Assembly: GCA_964057225.1 (NCBI GenBank)
Contig: OZ059899.1
Span: 12,746,001 to 12,810,000 of the forward strand
Source of the DNA: Auanema rhodensis
Lineage: Eukaryota > Nematoda > Chromadorea > Rhabditida > Rhabditidae
Direction of reading: 5' to 3'
DNA: 64,000 nt
Part shown: in pieces, positions 35,480 to 46,192 of the stretch
How the letters are laid out: every line of letters begins with the position of its first letter
How positions within the stretch are numbered: the stretch's first letter is position 1
Translations under genes and position numbers: made by a program
The notes under the pieces: model-generated
Database searches by the model: none
Told to the model about the DNA's origin: nothing
Seen by the model: the letters and a program-made list of their open reading frames with translations, nothing else

Positions 35480-37397
35480 TTACTGATCTTTCTTCGTTTC
35501 ACCTGAAGAATGTTCAGCTAATCTTGCTTCCTCTTCTTCTTCGAAGTCAAAATCGAGATTTGCTGCAGTGCCATGTGGCTCATCTTCTTCCAATACTTCA
35601 AAACCATCATCAATGTCATAGTTTGGAGCACACATATCATCAAATTCTGCAAATTAAAGATTTATAATTTTCATGATCATTGTATTACTACCTTTCATTT
35701 CAATTTTTGCCTTTACACCTGTGTAAGGTTCGAATGGCGGCCAATATCTTGGTCGCTCATTAAGCTGTTCGAAAAGTGGTGGGTTAGAAGAAGGGAAAAC
35801 GCGCTAAAAGTGACCTTTGTGAAGAAAAATGAAAAGGGAAAACTAACCGTTTTTAGATCTTCACATAATTTTTCGAAAGATTCTTCCGTTTCACAGAAAA
35901 ATGCTAGAGCCAAAGAAGGGTCGACCTGGTCATAATCCATACAGAATGTCATATCACAATGATATGTTGTATCATCGATTTCACATGCATCAGCATCAGA
36001 TGCTTCTAATGGTTCTTCGATCATCTCGATCTCATTATCCTTAGCAGAACTTCCGCTTAAAGACGGTCTACAATAATGTGGATCCAAGTATATCAACTAT
36101 AAATTAGATGCAATTAAAAAATAACATATTCTTTATGATACCTTATTTCCTTGGATACCAACAAAATAAAGGGCACGATTAGGTCTACCACCAATAATTC
36201 CAACACAAGAATCCAATTGAAAATACTCCTTAAGGAATAAAACTATATTATTAGGAAAAAGACCAGAGATTTAAAACCTGAAGAGGAGGAAGATAGCATT
36301 TATTGATATTAGTAAGTCCCAAACGTAGTGGAACAAGTAGTAAAACTGGGCGCCATTTAGAAGCTGGAAAAAATCTTAATACGAAACAAAAACCTCGAAA
36401 GCTTACCTGATAATGATTCGCTTTCAGGAGATAATGCCAAATGAGATTCATCTACACAACCATCAGCTTAATAAGTTAAAAATAACCAAATATAATGAAA
36501 TTTATCATACCACTGATCAATTTAACCGCATCATGAGTAGCCATTGTTGCTACTGTAGTCACATCATTTTTTATAAGAATATTATCCAAAGCTACATGAA
36601 CAGCGACATTTGACCAAGTATCAAAAATTGCTAACTTTTTTAGAACCTATAGAGCAAACATTAGAAGAAATGTTTTAATAGACCTTATTGCACCTGTGCC
36701 GCTGTATTTGGGCCGAACCATTCTCCTACTGCTTTTCCCTCTGATACACCCATTTGCGCTTAAAGTACATGAAACTTAAACTAGTGTTTTCTATACGACA
36801 AACCTATTTGATGGATAGAATATAACGCCGTTTTTTCGTCAAAAAACATTCGAAGAATTCTTTCGTAGTCACCAGACACTTTTTCCTGTTTCCAAATATA
36901 GTGCTTACCTTTAAAATAATAAAAAAATAAAATCATAAGGCGAAAAAAAAGTCACATTAAAACATGACTCACCAAGGTGTCTCCGTAGTAAAACTTCTCC
37001 CAGTACCATTTGAGCACAACGAAGCATGCATCCCCAACCTTGATCCGACTCTGGCCCAATGCCACCTATAATTCTAACATTTATTAGGAAAAATAAATAC
37101 AATGTGATACCTATTGGAGAAAAATTCTTACGATATGTGAACCAGAACCGGGAACGAACATACTCTCTAATTTTTTCTAATCCTTCTGTTACATAGATAT
37201 AATATATATTGAAACATATAACAAGAAAAAATACCTGATTTCGAGAAATGTTTCCCTAGTAAATATACAGGATTGTCTTCGCGGTAACACGTAGCAATGT
37301 CATGATTTAAAGCGTATGCAAATGGAGGTTCAAGAGTACAACAAGTTTCAATCATCTTAGAAAATGTATTTGGTAATTCAGAAGAATAATCTTCCAT
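35480..37397 (-). CDS. atg-4: Cysteine protease ATG4 (autophagy)
   Basis: Processes and delipidates Atg8/LC3 proteins in autophagy. The start MEDYSSELPNTFSKM is followed by NPVYLLGKHFSKS, FWFTYRKNFSPIGG, and the catalytic loop GPESDQGWGCMLRCAQM with the active-site Cys. LLRRHLG follows, then WFGPNTAAQVL. The third segment has LVLLPLRLGLTNINKCYLPP, VGIIGGRPNRALYFVG-type sequence and LIYLDPHYCRPS, supplying the Asp-Pro-His of the triad. HCDMTFCMDYDQVDPSLALAF follows. The last exon has LNERPRYWPPFEPYTGV and an acidic tail with DDGFEVLEEDEPHG, resembling the C-terminal LC3-interacting motif (FEIL) of ATG4B. About 11 exons. An ATTTTGTAG acceptor is 12 nt before the ATG. Divergent from CCDC86. ATG4.1 versus 4.2 was not decided. 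Confidence 0.93.
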
Positions 37398-37665
37398 TAC
37401 ACAAGATGGCTACAAAATAAGGTTGTTAAGTAAAACATTTAAAAATTAAAGCTGAAAACAAACAAAGCAAGAACATACTTTCACAATATGGAAACGTGAA
37501 CGGAATCAGCTGATTGACTCGCAAGAATATTGGGCAGTCAAGCAAAATACTGTCCGCAATTGCGTATCTGTGAAGAACTTTCGCTATTTTTTGCATTTAC
37601 TGTTATCACATTTTATTTTATTAAATTTTAATTTTTAAATTCAGTTTTTTCACACTACTTGTAAA
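37398..37665. promoter_or_regulatory. Shared divergent promoter region, ATG4 / CCDC86
   Basis: Only 268 bp separate the ATG4 (minus) and CCDC86 (plus) start codons, and both leaders appear to be trans-spliced within it (acceptors at about 37410 and 37643). Promoter elements for both genes must lie here or within the genes. No TATA box is obvious. Confidence 0.5.
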
Positions 37666-38232
37666 ATGGAAGTTGATCAAGCTGCTGTTGACGCTAAGAA
37701 TGAAAGTGAAAGAGGTCTTGCTAAATCTGGAAGATGGTGGAAACAAACACAAAATAATAGGTAATGATTTGGGTTCTAATTAGTATTATTGAATTCATTC
37801 CAGGCATTCTAATGTTCATAAATCCAAGCCTCTAAAGACATCTTGGCAGAAAAAAATGGATGAAAAAAATAAGTTAAAACAAGTATGAATTTAATTTTGC
37901 CACTGTTTAATTAAAATAACTATTTTCAGACCCAATTATTGCAAAAAGAAATTCGTGATAAGAAGGTTCAAGAAAAGACTGTATGTTGCATAATTACTTC
38001 ATTATATTTACTTATTTATGATTTAGGAAAGGAAAGAGCGTGCTAAAGAACAAGAAGAACGTCGTGTTGAAAATGAAAAGAAGGCTGAAGTTGTTCAAGT
38101 AAGACTTGTGTTTCATATCATATTTGCAAAAACGAATGTTCGTTTCAGGTTATTAGAAATACACAAAAGTTAAAGAAAATCAAGAAGAAGCAATTGCGTA
38201 GCATTGTTACTAGAGATACAACGAATATGTAA
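37666..38232 (+). CDS. CCDC86: CCDC86/Cgr1-family nucleolar rRNA-processing protein
   Basis: Small, highly basic, helical protein of the Cgr1 family, linked to 60S ribosome biogenesis in the nucleolus. Exons read MEVDQAAVDAKNESERGLAK, SGRWWKQTQNNR, PLKTSWQKKMDEKN, LLQKEIRDKKVQEK, ERKERAKEQEERRVENEKKA, and IRNTQKLKKIKKKQLRSIVT followed by RDTTNM and TAA. The SGRxWK, LKTSWxxK and KKKQLRxIxxRD blocks are the family signature and the length (about 125 residues) fits fungal Cgr1. Four introns of about 45-60 nt. A TTCAG acceptor lies about 21 nt before the ATG. The last codons run into GTAAG, so an extra 3' exon cannot be excluded, but the conserved domain is complete. Confidence 0.88.
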
Positions 38233-38606
38233 GATTTTTGTTATCATTCCTATGCTTGTTTCTTGTTACTTTCACATTGTTATTGTTTTTTTTTATTCTT
38301 CAAAGCGTTTATTTGTTAACGATATGAATACATTTTGAAAACATTCAGGTTTTTAAATTCTATATATGGTGAACATAATTTAAGCTTAAACAAGCTAGTT
38401 CTCTATTATACTACATATTTTGACTATTACAATATTAATAAATAAAATAAAAATAATAAGTTATTAAGATAAATTTTTGAGCAGATCGTATTGCTCAGTT
38501 GTAAATAAAAATTGGTCATAATAAATTACGAGATCTCATATAACGCAATTCAAAAATTCAAAGTGAATCCTGTAAATGAATCTAAGTTTAGAATTGATGT
38601 TTCCTC
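38233..38606. other. Convergent 3' intergenic region
   Basis: About 370 bp of very AT-rich sequence between the CCDC86 stop (+) and the cysteine-rich membrane protein stop (-). AATAAA motifs on the plus strand occur at about 38434-38450 and at 38504-38509. No coding signal. Confidence 0.4.
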
Positions 38607-41600
38607 TTATCCTCCAGCGACTGAATCATAATTTGCTCGGAATAGTTTCTTATGTAATTCCAATTTCCATACTGCTCCAGACACAACAATGCAGAGCATT
38701 ATAAGAATGAATACTGTGATCTGAAAATTTATTTTTTTTAATCAAAATTTATTCCGTGTTTTTTCACCATAGTTGTGTTTGAGTCGTCTGGAATTGGTGC
38801 CTGAGTTGGATTCTGGAAGATGAAAGTTGGTGCAGCTGTTGTAGTCACTGGTGCGGGCTCTTCTTCATCTTCTTCTAATTCTTTGACTTCAGCCTTTTCT
38901 TCTCGATCTGAAACAACGTTTTCTTATATTTTCACTGTTGCATGCGTGAAATACCTTTCTGCGATTTACTTGGTTTACGTGGTGGTTCTTCTTCTTCGTC
39001 TTCGTCTTCCATTTCTTCCCCTTCATCTTCAAATTCGATAGCCATAGTTGGCTTTGGTCTTCTGAAATGGTACATACCATAATAATCATTTTTGCTTTTA
39101 TTCTTACACAGCTTTGCCTCGAGTTCTTGGTTCAGTGACTTGTTGGTTGGCCCTAGCTCTCTTGATGGCTGCTTTATCGTCAGTCTGAAAAAAGATAATA
39201 TCTAGCGAAATTATTAGATAATGACTATTACAACAATTTGAAAGTTTATTGAGAAAGATAGTTATGCTGTAATATAACAGTACATACCTTGAAACAAGCT
39301 TGGACTTGTAAATTCTCACTATTGAACATCGCACATCCAGTTGGGTTAAGTTCTTCAGGTAATTGGTCATCACCAGTAAAGCTGGCGCAGCCGATTGTAC
39401 TGTATTCAGTCATTGATCCTATAGTTGTCTTGATACTGGCCTTAAATTTTAAAATCAACATAATCTACAATGTATAAAGGATAATTACTTTGAAACAAAA
39501 TTCTCCAGTACAGGTAGTGTTTCGTGATGCCATCTGAAATTTGTTTTAAATTTTTAATAAAATCTTGCCGAAGCAGTAACGCACATTTGTTCCCATAAGC
39601 GTAGCTTTGACGAAAGCTTGACATTTCTGTCTCTCAGGAACGTTTGGTTTTGGTTTTTCACTGTTGCAGTAATCAGTACCACATACGCAACTTTCTGTTG
39701 ATAGTAATGCAATCGCATCCTGAAATACAGTATTGTGTGGAATTAAATCAAAAAAAAAACAAAGATAATCAATAAGCATTGTATGTACTTACCTTGGCAA
39801 CCGTATGATGCATAGCTCCTGTAATAGGTGGAATCATACAAGCGCCGACAGATCTGCGTTCTATTAATGGAACAGTAGCATTTACACATCCCTATAATGA
39901 TCAGATTCTTTATTCTTTCTTTATTTTTTAAAAATAAATATTTAGTTATAAGGTGCAACAGTAAAATTTGAATATAAGCGTCACGCCAATAAGTTTCATT
40001 TTAAATTTATTTAATAATGTGAGCGGTTGCATTTGGATCTTTTCTTTTTTTTTAAGTTTACGATACAATTTTTGTCAAATATATTCTACAACCTAGAAAT
40101 TAAAGTTATTCATTTTAGTGGTGCCGTTAATTCTGTTTGATTTTCGTATATGTATGCATACTATACATCCGTTAAAATCTTTACTGAAAGCAGGGAAAGC
40201 TGCTCTTTCTTCTATTCCCAAATGATTTATGGACATCGAACTACATGGCTATGGAGCAATTGCTGAATCTTTTCTCTTCTCAAGTATTATGTGATGATGA
40301 GAAAAGTCGATTACTTTTAGAGAAATGAGCATTTTCCTTCTTTCTTTCTTTCTCTCCCTCTTTCTCTTTTCCCTACCAATCGTTTTCAGTTATTCTCTTT
40401 TACTTTTTAAAGAACAAAACTAGATAATAATACAATACTTTCATAGTAATATTGTGACAGCAACATTGGCAAAGATAATGCACATTCTCATATATGCTGC
40501 ACATGCAACTTGAGAAGTAAAAAATATTTTTTCTTTCTTCTCTTATTTAACTCATCGATACAATGGGATTCATAAAATTCGAATAATTAGTTATAATTTG
40601 TGTCTGAATGTGATTCTGCTAATTTGAAATTATATATTCGTCACTTTTTCATTTTCCACAGTTTCAACCTGAATTGAACTCACATTCCACACGTGTATTC
40701 TGCTCATTTTTGTTAGTAAAGAGATAAATTTCAAGAAAACGGTTTTGTTTATTTGAAAATACTGAAGTAATGATTAACCTGTTCAACTTCTCTTGATTTA
40801 TGATTTACAACATAACTGCACATTTCTCCAATACATGTTGATTGTCCACGACAATGAGATCCAGAACATACACAGGTGACCTTAAAGAAATACAAAAAAT
40901 AAATAAAATTTTAATATATTATTTGATTTCATTGATTGTTTTGTTTGTTTTTAACTTATATTATGAACAAGTTATCAAATATAATTATAGTAAAAGTAGT
41001 TGATGTAGCTCAAAGCACTTCTCATTGCTATACTTTTTGAATAATTTCAAAAGAAGCGAAAGACAAGGGAACAGCTAATTGCATACTCAACATTCAAACT
41101 ATTTATCTTCTGAATATCGTTTGAAAGTCAAGTTGTTTGATTGCCGAAAGTAAGTAAAAGGGGTAAAAACTCTTTTTTTCTGTTAACTAACCAGCTCTAC
41201 TTCTTCCCGTTCTAACTTCCTGAGCGTTCGTCCTCCATTGCAATTGTCGCGGCCATTGCAGAAGCATGTGAATGGCGTCTAAAACAAATTTTTAAAATAA
41301 ATAAAATTCGATTATTAAATTTCACAAAAAGATTCAGAATATAAAGATATTTCGTTTTTGTTTCAATAGCTATAGTTCAAGCATTTGGTAGATTTTTGAT
41401 CCTCAAAAGAGCATATAATGATGGTCAAAATGAGCAATTTGTGGGCATCTCATATTTTGAATGACAGAGATTGAAGTATAGCAATTGACGTGAACATTCA
41501 GATGAGGAAAATCAGATAGATACAAGTCAAAACCTTATTCGTTCCTCTCTTTTTTCTCTACTCCATAGTATAGTAGCTGAGTATTATCTCTCTTTCTCTT

Positions 41601-44174
41601 GAACATACATATATATGTATCTTGCTTCTTATTTTTCATCAAAACAACTTAAAAGCAAAGATATAACTCTGTGGAAGTCAAGTTTTTTATGCTATATGCA
41701 TATAGTTATGCGTGCCCCCCAGAAAGCTTTATGATGACGTTTGAGTTGAGAGAGCAGCTGATTTCCCGATAAGTATGTCATGTCGTATGATCATGAGAGT
41801 TTAAAGCCATAAGAAGACAAGTCTAATCCCTGATATGAAAAATCTTTTTTTTTCCAAAATGGGAAATGCTTTGAGTTATGTGTTGAGTATAGTTCAATCT
41901 ACACCTCGTTTCTTTCAAACGAGGCAAAAAGGTTTTAAACAAGCTTTAAGTATCCATTAGCTTCTGGAGATGTTTGACAACATGCTTCAACTCTCAGAGC
42001 TCAGCATACTATTTCTTCATTTCTTACTCGGTATTCATTTGCTCTCACTAATACATGTTTCCATTTCTCTCTTTTAGTTTTCCTGTCTTCCATTCCCTCT
42101 ACGTATTATCTGTTCTTCTACTCATGTCACCTCGTCTCTCATTCCTGGCTGTTTTCATGATCCCAACTAATCATTCGCAGAAAACCTTTCTCTGACCTCA
42201 AGACCAGACTAGCTGGTGTTCCACTAATATATGATTACGAACGTAAAAGGATAATCTTCAACATTAAGGGTTTCATCACAATCTCTTCAGCTAAATCCTA
42301 TTTTCCGCTTCATTCTATGAGTTCGTTATGCAGACTAAATCTACAATCTCACTACATTTTCCAATTTTTTTTGAAATTTCAATTTTGAAAAACTTCAGCT
42401 GTCTTCTATTTCAACCTAAAAAATCAAATCTTCGCTTGCTTCAAAAAACCCTCAAAATTCTAATGGAACGCTAGCCTGGAGAGGTTATAGAAGACTTATA
42501 AGGAAGGACAATGGCACAGAATGAGGCATAGTAAGAGATAAAAGAATTGGAGAGAATATATGAGAGGGAGAGGGAATACCACGCATGGCTGTGAGCACAG
42601 AAAGGCTTTTGAAGGCGACGATGCCAACAACGTTCACTATCGGGTTACAGCTGTGGACTGCCTCGGCTTCACCAATGAGCATCAGATGTGCTACTGCCTA
42701 CATTTTCTGAAAGCTATTCTTCTCCAATAGCTACATAGCAAACATAAGAGGGATTCAATCATCGTTCGGCTTTACCCTTCTTATTAAATTCCAATTACCT
42801 TTCCTTTTCTTGAGGCTTGAAAGACGAGACTAACTATTTCAAGCAAGTATGCTGTCGCTCCCACCCAGTGAGCTCATATCACGCAACTTGAACATCAACG
42901 TTTTTAGGCTTCAGAGGAAAGAAATTAATTTTTCTTTGCCAAATATGTGAGCGATCTGATGTCGTCTTAGAGGTGTAGATAGATGCTTTCATATGGATAT
43001 TCTATATATGATATATACGAAAAGCTAACAGCGATATCAAGATCAATATATCAGGCAAAACAGCTATTAATTTGAAAAATTCTTTCTTCGTTTTCATGCT
43101 TCCTACTAACTAAGTATTTCCCGCATGTTAAAAACGTCACCGTCATCTTCTTCTTCTTCGCCATCCCAGTTTTCATATAAAATATCAAAGGCATATGCGA
43201 AGGAAGAAAAGGAAATTGTGGTGATGGTGGGGGAGGAAAAGAAATGCTTCATAAACCGAGAAAGTAAAAACCTCCAACATTTAGAATTCTTTTTGGAAAT
43301 TTTAAAATTTTAAACACATACATAGAAAGGAAAACTGGCAGAAAAACGGGGGGGGGGAGTAAGTAAGTGTGACTGAGAGAGAGAGAGAGAAAGAGAGAGA
43401 AAGAAAGAAAAAGAGTAAGAGATTACTCATAGATTCAGAAGAGCATAATGCAAAAAGGTGAAAATCAATAAACATACGTCATCAGACTCGCTGGCAACCT
43501 CGCAATGGTCGCGGATATCTTTGCGGAGCAATGTTCCATTCATACATCCCTACAAAGAAAATTATAAAAATAAGGCAGAAAACAAGAAATAATAAAAGAC
43601 ATAATACTATACTATACTATATAATATCTATATTATATATATATAGTTAGCATAAAAAATTAGCATAAATTCAAGAATAAAAATATAAATTTATAGATTT
43701 ATGTATATAATAAGTAGTGAATAAATTAAATATATACATAGTATAATACTTTTTTGATTTGAAAATTATATAATTAATGTGTTTTTAATAAAAAAATATT
43801 TTGTTTTTTTATCAAAAAATTATATAAATTATATAAATCTTTCAAAAATAATTCATATGATATGTGGTTTCATTAAAGTATTTCCTTCCTTTTTTTTTCT
43901 TTTTTTTTTCTTCCAAAATGGAAGGAGGTTATGTGAGGTATGCTACTGAAGGCTGAGAGGCCGCCTAATCATGTTGCTAACTAACCTTTACAATTATGGG
44001 ATCTCCCCAGTCTACGGTACCCCAACGTGGAGCAAATTGTGAGAAAACACAGTAATCTCCTTCACAGAAGGTTCCCATACAATCTTTTCCTTTGCAATCC
44101 AGGCATCGTACAGCTTCTGATGAATGAAGTAAGCAAGCTAGTACAGTAATGAATAATAGTAGAAGACACCTCAT
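38607..44174 (-). CDS. Secreted/type I membrane protein with cysteine-rich ET/three-finger-like modules
   Basis: The signal peptide is MRCLLLLFITVLACLLHSSEA (start 44174). Module 1 follows: RCLDCKGKDCMGTFCEGDYC, then, across two long introns, GCMNGTLLRKDIRDHCE and PFTCFCNGRDNCNGG. Module 2 (exon near 40780-40880) has VTCVCSGSHCRGQSTCIGEM, then GCVNATVPLIERRSVGAC and ESCVCGTDYCNSEKP. Module 3 has KCQAFVKATLMG, NTTCTGEFCFK and IGCASFTGDD. The spacing CxC..C..C.G..C with a later CxCxxxxCN is that of nematode ET modules and Ly6/activin-receptor-like folds. Next comes a long acidic stretch (EDEGEEMEDEDEEEE), a Thr/Pro-rich stalk, one transmembrane helix (ITVFILIMLCIVVSGAVW) and a short tail RANYDSVAGG. 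Introns of 2.2 kb (about 41281-43474) and 0.9 kb contrast with the tiny introns elsewhere. Function unknown. Confidence 0.8.
43341..43412. repeat. Poly-G plus (GA)n tract in an intron
   Basis: A run of about ten G followed by (GA)n and GAAA variants within the 2.2-kb intron of the cysteine-rich membrane protein gene. Simple sequence. Confidence 0.85.
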
Positions 44175-44244
44175 GTTGGATGCGTATTGTCTTGGTAAGT
44201 ACCCTGAAAATCAGTTGAATTAAGAGACACTAAGTGAGAGCGAA

Positions 44245-44248
<4 letters not shown>

Positions 44249-44297
<49 letters not shown>
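44249..44297. repeat. (GA)n microsatellite
   Basis: Nearly uninterrupted AG dinucleotides, about 24 units, just upstream of the cysteine-rich membrane protein gene. Confidence 0.95.
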
Positions 44298-44303
<6 letters not shown>

Positions 44304-45690
44304 TAGTAGACAGTTCAAAAGTCAAGTTGAAAAATAGTAAAAGAACAGAAGATGAAAAGAATTTGACCGAATATTCTCAAGCCTTGTTTTGACCAACAAC
44401 AACCAAAGTTGAAGAGACAAGAAAGAACTTTGTGTTAAAAATGGGCAATGAAAAACACTAAAATGAGAAAAAAAAGACCAGATAAGATATATCAAATTTA
44501 TAAATCTTTATAAAAAAAAGTTCAAAAGAAAAAAAAATGACGAGAAACAAAACGAAAGAACATAAACAAAATGAGAAATTAACAACAAATCTGTATAATA
44601 GTTTGATTGAAATCATATTGCCAAATAGGAGCAGCATTGGGAAAACCTAGACATTTGAATGCAAGGTTTCAGATTCTCTGATGGCCATCTCTTTCTCCTC
44701 CTCTTTTTCTGGTTTTCTCTCCCTGTCTCTTCTGTCTTTTGGTCTTCTCTTCAGCTCTATACTTATCCTTCCATGTTCATTTTCTTACTTTTCGTTATTC
44801 TTTCTCTCTCTCTCTCTCAACCTCTATCGCTTTCTCTTTCTCTTTCTCTCTCAATCTCACCCTGGTCTTGTCTCTTTTTCTCAATTTCTTGCTCTCTCAA
44901 ATTTCCAATTTCTTTCTCTATATAAGCATACACACCTTTATTACTTAGTTGAGATAAACGAATGTATTTTTGGAAGCATTTATCGAATATTATTAAGTTT
45001 CAGGCATAGTTGCTTACATAGATGTCTGAAAACTACAACGTCGTATCCTAAATAAGTTTCAATCCGATTTGAAAATGTTATTAGCAGCTTGCTTCGACTA
45101 CATCGTATTCTATCAATTGGTAAAATTGGCCTGGGTGACAAGATGCAAAAAAAAACGAAGGAAATATGACAACATTGAACAGATGAGTTGACGATATTTG
45201 CGTACATTAAGTCAAATGCAAATTTGAAAAATATGAAATCAAGCCAGTTATTGAATTAACTAATGGTCTTGCGATGAAAAAGGATATTAACGACGTTATA
45301 TGAATACAAAGAAGATGAAAAAGAAGCTGAGCAGCTGGCAGGTGATGATGATGATGATGATGATGTGTGTGTGTGGGTTGGGAGGAGGGGTTTTTAACCT
45401 AGATGAATATGAATATGCTAGGATTTCGGACAGGCCACCTGTAAAAAAATAACAAAATAAACAGAAAGAGAGGGGATTCGTAGAGAGAGAACGAAGAGAC
45501 TTCTTAAATTGACGTCTGATTCTTCGGTGAGTTGCAAGTTGCCAGCTGTAGTTCTAGCTTCTTTCTTTTTATTGAACATCGTAAAGGCCGAGGAAAGGAA
45601 TTATGCGAAGCAGCATGATGGACGTCTGAATGTAGACGTTTTTAGGAGCTAAGCTGACTAAGAAAGTGGAAGAAGAGAATAGCAGAGAGA

Positions 45691-45750
45691 AGGAGGGAGG
45701 GAGGGAGGGAGGGAGGGAGGGAGAGAGAGAGATAGAGAGAGAGAGAGAGG
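45691..45750. repeat. (GGGA)n followed by (GA)n
   Basis: About seven GGGA tetranucleotide units run into interrupted GA repeats within the polypurine block. G-rich tetranucleotides of this kind can form quadruplexes. Confidence 0.9.
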
Positions 45751-46140
45751 GGTGAATGAGAGAGAGACAGGGGTGAATAAGGGAAGCAAACGAAAACGAA
45801 GTAGTTTGCTGGATGTAAAGAGTTGGGAGAATGTAGAGAAACAGAAAAAATATTCAAAGAGAAATGAGTTAGGGAGTGAGAAAGAGTAGTAGGGAAGTAG
45901 ACAATGAAAAGAGGAGGGCGTGGAGAAAGAGAGAGAGAAGTAGCATGCGTGAGCTAAAGCATACATGCGAAGTAACATAGGTTGGATTGGAGAGAGAAGA
46001 ATAACGCTAAAGATAGAGAAGAAAGATATATATTGGCTAAATGCCAGAACTTATGGCAGCAATGCAAAATAGTACTCAACCAGACTTGAAATGAAGGAGA
46101 ACTGAGACACATCCAAGCTTATAACTACAGCTATGCTAGT

Positions 46141-46192
46141 GCGCTGCTATTGCTGCTGCTACTGCTGCAGCTGCTACTGCTGCTGATGGAAA
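46141..46192. repeat. Interrupted trinucleotide (GCT/CTG) repeat
   Basis: Runs of gctgct interrupted by attgct, actgct and cagctg; no open exon around it. A similar short tract lies at about 60520-60552. Confidence 0.8.

Noticed and set aside
44659-45055. Ser/Leu/Phe-rich frames that look like membrane proteins
   Set aside because: Produced by CT-rich simple sequence in two frames at once; not a gene.
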